Part shown: one piece after another, positions 51,090 to 63,013 of the stretch | Layout: every line of letters begins with the position of its first letter | Position numbering within the stretch: position 1 is the stretch's first letter | NCBI GenBank assembly: GCA_037962975.1 | Contig: CM075669.1 | Coordinates: forward strand, 114,840,501-114,904,500 | DNA length: 64,000 bases | Direction: 5' to 3' | From: Clitoria ternatea | Taxonomy: Eukaryota; Streptophyta; Magnoliopsida; Fabales; Fabaceae | The notes under the pieces: model-generated | Told to the model about the DNA's origin: nothing | Database searches by the model: none | Seen by the model: the letters and a program-made list of their open reading frames with translations, nothing else | Translations under genes and position numbers: made by a program

Positions 51090-51126
51090 TGCAGTTGTCC
51101 GTCTTTCATAAATCCAAGAATTTCAC
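50909..51126 (-). rRNA. 18S rRNA gene fragment (218 bp, nonfunctional)
   Basis: On the minus strand it reads AAATTCTTGGATTTATGAAA, then GCATTTGCCAAGGATG, GGGGCTCGAAGACGATCAGA and TACCGTCCTAGTCTCAACCA, ending CCGGGGGGAGTATGG. This is the conserved core of eukaryotic small-subunit rRNA, recognised from memory. I note five or six substitutions relative to the plant 18S I recall, mostly C to T or G to A. Both ends are abrupt: the left into unknown sequence, the right into a (CTG)n/(CTA)n array. It is far too short to function. Confidence 0.93.
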
Positions 51127-52590
<1,464 letters not shown>

Positions 52591-53116
52591 AGGATTCACG
52601 TGCCAAGGGTATAAAACATCCTTTAAAAATGGCATAACCAATCACAGAATTTAAATTCAACCCACTAGAGGATTCCTTCAATATTATTCACTCAGCTAAC
52701 TCAACATATGAGTTCTAATCCATTTAATCAATATGCCTCAACTACGAGCCACTATCATGGCCCACCGAGAAATCAAATCAATTAATCAGTTTCAATATAC
52801 CTGAAGGTTTCAACACCCTTCCTTCTATTTCCTCTCTCGTTCAACCCCACACTTAGAATAATTCTTATTCGATAAATGGTCGAACCAGGGTAGTAACAAC
52901 CCTCTACCCCCAAATCAACATCCCCACAGTAGTACCCCTCACTACCGTCCACAACAAAACACAGAAGCTTAGAATCACACAAATCATGATTAATCATGTA
53001 TCAAACTCAACAGAATAATACAGGTAATGATGACAATTGGTCATATTGCACACAACCGCCCACTAACAGTAGGCAAACCTTGGCCATGGACCTTTTGGTC
53101 TGATCTGATACCAAAA
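52591..53116 (-). mobile_element. 5' leader of a minus-strand LTR element
   Basis: This is the third copy of the 330-bp block plus unique sequence up to the LTR. On the minus strand TGGTATCAGATCAGACC (53113 downward) follows the LTR by three bases, a slightly altered iMet primer site. A 71-codon minus frame at 52782-52997 has no recognised domain. Gag-pol is absent; the element is truncated at the repeat patchwork. Confidence 0.65.
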
Positions 53117-55513
53117 TGTAACACCCTAATTTTAATAAATAAATAAATCTAAACAGGGAAATTTTTCCAAATCTTAGAGTTAGCAAAACATAGATAATCT
53201 GCCCAAACTAATTACACCGGGCACAACAAGGAGAAGGAGGGGAAATGGAAGGCAAGGGAAGATAAAAGAACATTCACACGTATAGCAATCAGCGGAAGGG
53301 ACAAGGCTTGAACTGACCCATTCAGTTCAGCGAAACACATCAGCGCCTGGGCGAATTCCTTAACAACGCAGACTCACTCAATCGGGTTCCAACACGCTTG
53401 AGCGAGGCAATCGACTCGCTCGGGCGGACAGCCCTTCGCTTAAGCGGAGCCAGCACAAAGGCCTTCCAACCACTCACACTCGCAGGGGCTAAGTCTAATT
53501 CGCTGGGGCGAACACAAGTACAAGGTAATTTCTCGCTCGGATTTGGGACATAGGTTCACCCGGTAAATCATCACGCTCATACTTCACTCGAGAATCTACA
53601 CAGCTCCTCATTTCATTCATATAGGCCACAAGTATAAACCACTCGGGAAATGACTCCCCCAATTCTACCACTCGGAATCCAGAACTCTTTCTCACTCAGA
53701 ATATTTCCTAATCAAACGTCACTCGGGGTATTTAACTTCAATACAACCGGGTCTGTACCATACCCCCATCACTCGGTATATTTTCACATCTCTCTCTCAG
53801 AGAACACAGTTCTTTCTTCACTCAGAAAAGGGTCACAATATTCATTCTTCACTCGGAACGTTCCAGCTAGATCCACTCGGCATATGACAACTTATTCGCT
53901 CGGGGAAAATCATTAAGTCAAGCCCCTCTCGGACTTAATCTAACCTTAACCACTCGGGATGTAGAACTCATTCACTCGGATTATGTTCCTTCGGAAGAGG
54001 GCCCACTCGGGGTTTCCACTCGGAATTATCAAAACCCTTTCCCGCTCGGGATCTACACACATTTTTCACTCGGAATAAGCAAGCCTAGCATTACTCAGAA
54101 ATTCTCCCATTAATCCTACACAGAATAGGTTCACCAAGAGATTTCTCAAAATCCTTTTTAAGTCTTCTCCGCTCAGAAAAGAAGGCCAACACTATAACTT
54201 CGCTCGGAACGGCCCAGACAATAATAATCCACTCGGAATTCATCACCTTAACATTATTTATTCAACATCACTTCACAACCAATACAATGTATATTACCAC
54301 TATAACCACACACATATGTATATACAGACATAATAATCTTAATAACAATGCTCATACACTCATGCATGCGAATCCGACTTAAACAGTGATTTCAATGTAG
54401 ATTCCTTCCCGGCCCCTCGTCCACTAGCCCTTTCCGTGTGGCACCGGTCACCCCGTGACGTCTCGAGACCCAACTCTAGCTCCATCGGCTACCACAGATC
54501 CTCATGGAACTAGCCAGGAATCTGACTGAAATCATCTTATACGACTCCAGATGCCTTTCTGACCCCCGTCCACTAGCCCTTTCCGTGTGGTCCGGTCACC
54601 CTGTGACGTCTCGAGACCCAGCTCTAGCTCCGTCGGCTACCACGGGTCCTCATGGAACTGGTCAGGAATCTGGGAGTCATCTCATATATGCAATCTCATG
54701 CAATTCCACAACAAGCATCCAAGGTAACCACATTACAGCACATCCACTTAATATTTTTAACGGAGTCAGCATGCATTTCAACACAATATTCAAAATGGAA
54801 ATCACGTATCAATTCACATCGATCTACACCTTTCACACAACATATCACATTAAAGCAAGCACCCGGAACCCGGTCATAAACCATACACTTGACATGCAAA
54901 GCGCCCCCTACCTGCTGTCAGGGTTCAGAGACTCCTCAAGTTGCAATGCTGACCGATCGCCCTTCTGTTACTCCTCCTCCACCAGCCTTCGAACTCAGCG
55001 TTGATCCTGGGCCAGAGTTGCTCTTTCCTCCAACGGGTTCGTCTCCCCCACGGCTCCAAGGCACTTCCCAGCACAGCCTTCCAACTGGGACACTAACAGC
55101 TCCAAGTGGAAGAAGAAGGAGGGGGAAGAAGGCGACGGAGAGGAAGAAGAGGACAGGGAGTGGAACAGAGCCACGTTGATGTTCCTCCCAGAAGCTCTCG
55201 ACTCTCTCACTGTTCGACGCGAATGAGAGTGAAGAAGAGAAAACAGGGAAAGGAGAGACCAGATGCACGCACCAGAAGAGCTGTCCAGCGTGAATTAATG
55301 AAGGAAAGAGAGAGCTGAAGTTGTCTTATACCCTTAGGGACACATGCGTCCTTTCGCCTGGCATTATTATTATTATTATTATCATTATTTATTCAATCAT
55401 TTTCTAACCAATCAGCAATTAGTTTAATTATTCATTAATCCCAATTCTGCAGTTAACCCTTAATTAATGGCTTAGTCTCAATCGGTAATTAAATTAAAAA
55501 TTGGGATGTTACA
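53117..55513 (-). mobile_element. Minus-strand LTR, 2397 bp, chromovirus-like
   Basis: On the minus strand it begins TGTAACATCCCAATTTTTAA (55513) and ends TTAGGGTGTTACA (53117). The TGTAACATCC start matches the two chromovirus LTRs at 25-38 kb. It contains a GC-rich segment duplicated in tandem (CCACTAGCCCTTTCCGTGTGG at about 54420 and 54571, period about 150 bp), a dispersed CACTCGG word, and a CGCTTGAGCG-type array at 53344-53510. The frames inside are not credible proteins. Confidence 0.8.
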
Positions 55514-56896
55514 TTATTGATGTTAGGACATGATATTAATAATTACGAATGCCATTAACGAATGTTGATGGCCATTAATGAGGAAACCCATTAATGGGTG
55601 TTACCTTGAAGGTGTAATAAATGAATATGGACACCAAGCCTATGGTGGTTATGGTGAAATAAATGAAATGGAAAGTGGTTAAGGTTAATAAATGGCATAG
55701 ACACCAAATATCTTAACTTAGAACATTTGAATCTTGGTGGTTTAGATGGAAATAATTGTATGGCATATTGTGTGCTGTAGGAAACGATCCCATTGGCGAA
55801 GTAGGACCTTCGAACCGGAATGATTTCTACTTCTTTTGTGGTAGGAGGGGGTAACATTTTCTAAATGCATGATTTCATCCATTATTGATGTATATGTATG
55901 GATGTATTTCCATGTTTTGGTTTAAATGAATATCTTGATGAAATATATGATTTGAAATGCATTTGGAATGAATTGTGTTATGTGGTGAATGATATATAAG
56001 GTGATGATTATGATGTTGACTTTGATTCATGGCATTGTGAATTACTTGTAATTGATGCTATGACCATGATTGAGTTAAATATAAATGTGTCAACATCTCA
56101 TGATATGTGAGTTGATGAAATTGATGGATATTGTGTACCATTAACCATTTATGTGAATGAAATCCAATAATAATTGGTGGTAATTAAGAATGATGATAAT
56201 AATGAAATCCACTAAGTGATGGTGGTGAGTTGATGATTGTGGAGTAACATTTTAGGATGCACAGTATGAGAATACATTGATCTGTATTTGCATCCATAGA
56301 ATATTATTACATTATCTGTTTCGGAATGTTAGGGGTTTCAATAGGCGGGCCCAATGGGAGGGCGGCCCAATGCATGGGTAAAACTATTGTTGTTCCCTAG
56401 TGATTTAGTGGAATCACGAAGCTGTCCATAGTTTGGTGACGAGGCACCCTATGTGGCAGGCCTAGTGGGTGGGCGGCTCTGTGATGAGCAAGTGACATCG
56501 ATGTCCCTATGGGGCATAATTCTCTCGATGTGTGTTCGGGAGGGGCCCGTAGCACTTTGGCAAGTGAGGCCATGTTGTTGATCCGCAAGTCATGGGGTGA
56601 CTAGTGCTACATATAGGTGATAACGGTTTGGTACAAGTAAAAGATGGTGTCATACATGCAAAATTTAAGTGATAAGTGTACATATTTACTACTGCAGTAT
56701 GGGCATAGTAGTATACATATGCTTGACCCACATTGTTAGAATATTGTAAATATATTAGAATTGATTAGATTGATTGTATATGATTTGTATTATGATCTTG
56801 TATTTATTACTGCTTTATTATAAATATACCACTTTGCTGTGTATTCAAACACATAGATATTCATCTAATTGTATCTCGGTTTCTTTCTCTTGAACA

Positions 56897-56908
56897 TGGT
56901 ATCAGAGC
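56897..56908 (+). promoter_or_regulatory. Copia#2 primer-binding site
   Basis: TGGTATCAGAGC abuts the LTR end TTGAACA. A second similar word (TGGTATCAAAGCC) occurs at about 57111, perhaps an old internal duplication. Confidence 0.9.
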
Positions 56909-57667
56909 TAGAGCTTTCTTTCTGGTTCTTATGTGCCAAGAGTTGCCCTTTTGTTGTGGGTCAAAAGTTACCACTTGCCTGGTCCTACAGGCTTCGTTAG
57001 AAGGTGTGTTGGAAGTTCCACATTACTTGCCTCATAATATTTCGCATGATTTAAATACCTATTAGGCCACTCCAACCATTGCCAATTGGTTTTGGGATGG
57101 AACCTTTAACATGGTATCAAAGCCTAACAAGAGGCAACCCTAATTCGTGTTTACCCAGTAGGCCCACTACTCACCGGTGAATTTTTTGAAACTTGTGTTT
57201 ATTTTCCAGGTTTCTTCATTTCCTCCCTCTTTTGGTCGTGTTCATCTTTCTGACCACCCCTCTTTTTCTTCTAACATCCGCTTTGCTTGTTGCCGCCGTT
57301 GCTTTCTGGTGACTCTCTAGCCGACGACCACCCGGATCTTAAACATCTCCACCAGACCAGCTCAACCTTGAAACGGCGCCCCCATCGACCCTAACACGCA
57401 CTCGTATGCACCTCCCCTTTGTTCCGTGACTTTCTCTCTCCTGGTCGCGCTTCCACCGGTGCGTGGAAGCTCCGATCAGACTCCGGTTTAGACCGTCATG
57501 CTCGCCTCCTTGTCTATAATTAGATTTTGGTATTGGTTGTCCGTTTTGGACATCATTTGACGCTATTAGGGTTCATTTTTCTCCATTGCTTGTGACTTTC
57601 TCTCTCCTCCAGAATCGTAAATGTTGTACAGCCAGCCATTTCCACCTTTGCATCTGGACCACAGACT

Positions 57668-60600
57668 ATGACCATACCTACTTACGATGATTTTCTTCAG
57701 TGGTGTAAGGAGTGCAAGATTTCAAAATCCATGGCTTCTGTAGTGCAAACGGGTAATTCTTTTACTGGTATTTCTCACTCTCTTAGTCCATGGGTTCTTG
57801 ACTCAGGGGCCATCGATCATATTACTAGTAATAAATCCTTATTCTCTACCCTTTCTAGCTCTACTTCTTTACCTTTCATTACTATAGCTAATGGATCCCA
57901 AACTCAATCTCAAGGACTTAGTATATTCACCCTCATCCTTCTTTGTCTATTGACAATGTTCTTTATGTACCTAGGTCTCCTTTTACTTTATTATCCATCA
58001 GTCGTTTGACTAGCTCTCTTGATTGCATTGTCTCATGTACTAAAGACTCTATTTTCATCCAGGATTAAAGTACGGGGCGAATGATTGCCACCGAATTTGA
58101 GTTACATGGGCTTTATCAACTTTAACCTTCTGTATAAGTAGGGTCAGCGGTTGATTCCAGTCTCCTCCATGCTCGGTTGGGTAATCCAAGTCTTCACAAA
58201 TTACAAATAATGGTTCCCATACTTCCCAAGTTGTCTACATTATGTTGTGAGTCGTGTCAATTAGGTAAATATAGTCATACTTCTTTTAATAATCGAGTCT
58301 CAGGTCATGCTAAGTCTCCATTTAGCTTAGTCCATTATGATATTTGGGGTCCATGTCGTACCGTGTCTAATTTAGGATATCAATATTTTGTTAACTTTAT
58401 TGATGATTACTCTAGGTGTACTTGGTTATTTTTAATGAAGAATTATTCTAAGTTGTTTTTAATTTTTCAAAATTTTTGCAATGAAATTAAAACCTAGTTC
58501 GGTGTTCCTATACGTACCTTGTATAGTGATAATACTAGCCAGTATTTATCTAATTCCTTTAATCATTTATGGCTTCTCATGGGATTTTACATCAAACATC
58601 TTATGCTCATACCTGTCAACAGAATGGAATTGCAGAAAGAAAAAATTGACATCTTGTCAAAATAACTTGGACACTTCTTTTACATGGTAATATTCCTCAT
58701 CGGTTTTGGGGGGAGGCTGTCCTTATAGCTTGTTATTTAATTAATCGCATACCCTCCTCCGTTCTTGATAATCAGGTACCTCACCCCATCTTGTTTCCTC
58801 ACCAGTCTCTATATTCCTTACCATCTCGTGTTTTTGGTTCTACTTGTTTTGTCCACAACCTTGGCACAGGCACCGATAAACTCTTTGTCTAGAAAACTAA
58901 ATATGTGTTTCTTGGTTATACAAGGTCTCAAAAAGGTTATAAATGTTACTGTCCTAGCCTTAATCGTTACTTTGTTTCTGCTGATGTTACCTTTTTTAAA
59001 TCTAGTTCATATTTTACAATTCTCACTATGGAGAACTCTGTGTCTAGTCCTACTTCTTATGGTTCTATTTTTGTTTCTCCCATGCAGGTTATATATCAGT
59101 CTCGTGTGGTCACTGATATTTCGACCGATATTTTGACCGATCCACCTTGTCCTCTTCAGGTATATCAACTTCAACCCCGTCCTACTTTGAAGGTTCCACC
59201 TGATGAAGTCCCATCTGACTTACCTCTGGAGCCAACTCCTCTACCTCCTCTGGATCTGTCCCCCAATAGTAGTTTTCCTATTGCCATCTGTAAAGGTATT
59301 CATTCTACTCGTAATCCCTCTCCTCATTATGTTGCTTTGTTTTATCATCGTTTATCACATTCCTATTATATTGGTGTGTCTTCTTTGTCTTATGTTGCCA
59401 TTCCTAAAACTATAGGTAAAGCTTTGTCTTATCCTAGCTGGCGACAAGCCATGATTGAGGAAATAAGTATACTACAAAGCAATGGAACTTGGGATCTTGT
59501 TCCTCGTCCCTCTAGTAAAATAGTGGTCGGATGTAGGTAGGTCTATAAAGTCAAAATTGGCCTGGATGGTTCTGTTGATCGATTGAAGGCTTGCTTGATG
59601 GCCAAAGACTATACTTAGATTTTTGATCTTGAGTATGGTGATACTTTTTCCTCGGTGGCTAAGATGGCCTTTGTACGTGTCTTTTTCTCTATCGCTGTCA
59701 TTTGCCATTGGCCTCTTTTCTAGTTAGACATTAAGATTGCCTTCCTCTATGGTGATCTGACGAAAGAAGTATATATGGAGCAACCACCTGATTTTGTTAC
59801 TCAGGGGAGTGTTCAAGATTGGTTTGTCAGCTTCGAAAGTCCCTGTATGGTCTTAAACAATCCACAAGAGCATGATTTGGTAGATTCAGCATTGTTGTAA
59901 AAGAATTTGGCATGACTCAGAGTTAGGTGGATCATTTTGTTTTCTATCACCATTCTACCTCCGATTGTATTTAATTGGTTATGTATGTTGATGACATTGT
60001 CATCATAGGTAGTGATCACACTAACATTGTTTTTTTAAAACAACACTTACATTGTCACTTTCAGACAAAGGATCTTGGAAGGCTTCGCTACTTCTTAGGA
60101 ATAGAGGTGGTACAATCTAGTTCAGGTGTTGTGATTTCTCATAGAAAGCATACGATGGATATTTTGGAGTAAATCGGCTTAATAGGGACCAAACCGGTAG
60201 ATACTCCCATGGATCCCAACACTAAGCTTATGCCGGAATAGGGAGAGCCTCTCTCAGATCCAAAGAAATATAGAAGACTAGTTAGAAAGCTAAATTACCT
60301 TACTATCATACGTCCTGTCATTTCCTTTACAGTCAGTGTGGCAAGTCAATTTCTCAACTCCACTTGTGAAGGTCACTGGGATGCAGTCATCCGTATATTA
60401 AAATATATCAAAGGGGCACCAGGTAAATGGCGCTTGTATGAAGATAAGGGTTATACTCAAATAATTGGATACTCAAATACTGACCGGGCAGGATCTCCTA
60501 TTGATAGAAGGTCTACAACGGGGTATTGTGTCTTCCTTGGGGACAACTTGGTTTCTTGGAAGAGTAAAAAGCAAAGTGTTGTAGCTCGTTCAAGTGAAGA

Positions 60601-60940
60601 AGCGGAGTACCGAGCCATGGCTTTGGCTACATGTAAGCTCATATGGCTCAAACACTTGCTTGAAGAACTAAAAGTTAGGGAAACTACATCTATGACACTT
60701 ATTTGTGACAATCAAGCTGCATTGCGCATTTCTTCTAATCTGGTGTTTCATGAAAGGACCAAACACATTGAAGTAGACTGCAACTTCATCAGAGAGAAGA
60801 TTGTATCAGGGGACATTGTTACGAAATTTATAAATTCCAACGATCAATTGGAAGATGTTCTCACGAAGTCTCTTAGGGGTCCTCGTATTAAATACTTATG
60901 TGACAAGCTTGGTGTATATGATTTATATGCTCCAGCTTGA
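57668..60940 (+). pseudogene. Copia#2 pol remnants (PR, IN, RT, RNase H)
   Basis: Protease VLDSGAIDHIT (about 57798). Integrase: CCESCQLGKYSHTSF, LVHYDIWGPCRTVS and FVNFIDDYSRCTWLF (58177-58497), then shifted frames. RT: SWRQAMIEEISILQSNGTWD (59437) then a stop at 59538, MYVDDIVIIGSD (about 59978) and LGRLRYFLGIEVVQ. RNase H: DRRSTTGYCVFLGDNLVSWK and SSEEAEYRAMA in the last open frame (60338-60940), ending LYAPA just before the purine tract. At least six in-frame stops, for example at 60170 and 60239, plus frameshifts. Confidence 0.9.
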
Positions 60941-61648
60941 GGGGGAGTGTTAGAGTATTATAAATATATTAGAATTGATTAGATTGATAGTATATGATTT
61001 GCATTATGATCTCTATTTATTACTGCTTTATTATAAATATACTACTTTGCTATGTATTCAAACACACAGATATTCATCCAATTGTCTCTTAGTTTCCTTC
61101 TCTTGAACACACATATTATATAGTGTTGTTCCCATAATTAGATCCATGATTGATAATTATTCCTTTATGTATATATATTAGCTATAAGAGTATGTGTATA
61201 TAGCAGAGATATGTTGAGACTTGGTAGCTCGTGGTGGCAATGGATGATTGATAAGGAAATTGAAAGAAATTGTGCTACTAACATTGAATGGTTGGTTGTG
61301 ATTAGCGAGATTGCTAATAATTTGATATGTAATGTAAATATATTACTTGAGTACATATGATGTGATTATAATGATTGTTGATGAAATTGTACATGGAATG
61401 ATATTGTGTGTGGTTAAATCATATGGTTCCATTGAGGGACATATGTTGTGCACATGTATATATATGTTATCATAATGTATGATATTGATTCATTTAGTAT
61501 ATGTTACTCACCTTTTAGTTGCCATTTTTAAAGGTTGATGTTGGTATGTGAAAGTCCCACTTATTTCAGAGGTTGAGCTTGGAGAAGGTAAATATTGGAA
61601 GAAGCCTTTAAGCCTTGTCCGACAATTGTGTCGTGGAAATCATAATAT

Positions 61649-61673
61649 ATATATATATATATATATATTGTAT
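61649..61673 (+). repeat. (AT)n microsatellite
   Basis: About 12 AT units inside the plus-strand LTR. Confidence 0.9.
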
Positions 61674-62611
61674 ATGGTAACTGAATAGTGATGGTTATTC
61701 ATTTTGAGGGTCATGTGTGAAAATTAGACCGTAAGCATCTTTGAAGGCTAATTTTTGGTTATAACCTTAACAATGTAAATGCAAATTACGGTATAATGAT
61801 TCTTATGCTATATTGATAAAGAATGATGATGTTATGAGATTTATGACAATTAGTAATGAATGTGTGACCATTGGTATTGTGGATTGTATGTATGATGAGG
61901 AAGTGGATAGACCATATTTTTATTTAATAGGTAAGACTTCATGTAGAGGTTATTCACAATCCATAATGTATGTTTAAATCTTATATGCATGGTTGGTTGT
62001 GGACAAATAGGCTTAAATTACAAATTGGCATGTTTTTGGTTTAGCCTAAAGGTGCTTAAAATGCCATTGATGCATAGATTGACCTAGGAAAAGAATTAAT
62101 TCTGTGAGATTTTCGCTCAAGCGATTCGCTCAAGCGAAGATATTGTGTTTAACTATTGGAAAATTTTCACTTGAGTAGAAGGATTGTCGCTCAAGCAAAC
62201 GATGGGGGTTTGATACTTTGGCCCTGCTTGCTCAAGCAAGGTTTGGGGGCTTGCTTAAGTAAGAGTTCCCTCGCTTAAGCGAGGCCACCTGAAATGAAAT
62301 TCTCTTCTCTCTTTGTGTATTTCTGAGCCTTTTCTCATATCTTTATATATGGGACTAGAAGTATGCCCTGTGTACACATTTTTCCCGTTGTTAAATATAT
62401 TTATTTCTATATACATGTTGGAGAAATTATTTCTCGATCCATTTTCCTAATTCTTAAAACTTAGGTCTCCAGTTTTCCGTGGTTTGATTCTTGATGTAAG
62501 GTCACATATTTAGGGTTTGAAAACACAAAAATAATATTTGTATTTTTATTGAATTAATTATTATGATCACATCACGATTCAGATCTGGGGGATCAACGAC
62601 CGTCCCAACTG

Positions 62612-62623
62612 TGGTATCAGAGC
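62612..62623 (+). promoter_or_regulatory. Primer-binding site of the 55-62 kb LTR element
   Basis: TGGTATCAGAGC marks the end of the LTR. The second half of the site starts a 41-bp tandem array. Confidence 0.75.
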
Positions 62624-62765
62624 ATTGGATGCTCGTTGGTAAATCTAGATGAACATTATCGGAGCATTGGTTGCTCTTTGTTGAAACTTAATGAATACTA
62701 TCAAGCATTAGTTGCTCACTATTTCACATTGTGATGATCTTTAGAGCATTAGTTGAAGATTTTAC
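62621..62765 (+). repeat. 41-bp tandem array starting in the primer site
   Basis: AGCATTGGATGCTCG, AGCATTGGTTGCTCT, AGCATTAGTTGCTCA and AGCATTAGTTGAAG begin at 62621, 62663, 62704 and 62745. Divergence increases downstream. Confidence 0.8.
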
Positions 62766-62950
62766 GGATGAATTTTGGATTGTTTGGTTATTTATGGATG
62801 ATGATAATGTTAAATGATTGTTATTAAGCCCGACCAGACAATTCCTTTCCATTATTTACCTTCGAATAGTGATTACATTATGATAATATATGTATGACAA
62901 TAATTGTCTTTGGTTGATAAATTCTTGAGGAAAGAAATACATGATTACTA

Positions 62951-63013
62951 GGTATTGATTGTATTATATGTCTAGATTGGCTGATGGAAAATAGACGCAA
63001 CATAGATGCAGCC
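62951..63013 (+). pseudogene. Ty3/gypsy protease-region scrap
   Basis: The frame GIDCIICLDWLMENRRNIDA resembles the VILGLDWL..N...IDC stretch after the gypsy protease active site. Only 21 codons; the sequence on both sides is not open. Confidence 0.5.

Larger units (their letters stand above)
56734..61109 (+). mobile_element. Copia#2: old Ty1/copia element, TSD CACAT
   Basis: 5' LTR 56734-56896 (163 bp) and 3' LTR 60948-61109 (162 bp). The TSD CACAT lies at 56729-56733 and 61110-61114. The primer site TGGTATCAGAGC is at 56897-56908 and the purine tract GAGGGGGAG abuts 60948. By eye the LTRs differ at about 14 or more positions (roughly 9%), and the interior has many stops and shifts. Gag is largely unrecognisable. 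Confidence 0.92.
55514..62610 (+). mobile_element. Plus-strand LTR split by copia#2 (borders approximate)
   Basis: Its right end is set by TGGTATCAGAGCATTGG (62612), an iMet primer site. Own sequence is about 55514-56733 and 61115-62610. It carries an ACTCACCTTTTAGTTGCC block (about 61506) and seven CGCTCAAGCG-type words at 62114-62282. The left border may be truncated by the adjoining minus-strand LTR. The frames inside are short and unconvincing. Confidence 0.6.

Noticed and set aside
57111..57123. Second primer-site-like word TGGTATCAAAGCC in copia#2
   Set aside because: The LTR border and TSD fit only the first site at 56897; this one does not follow an LTR end.
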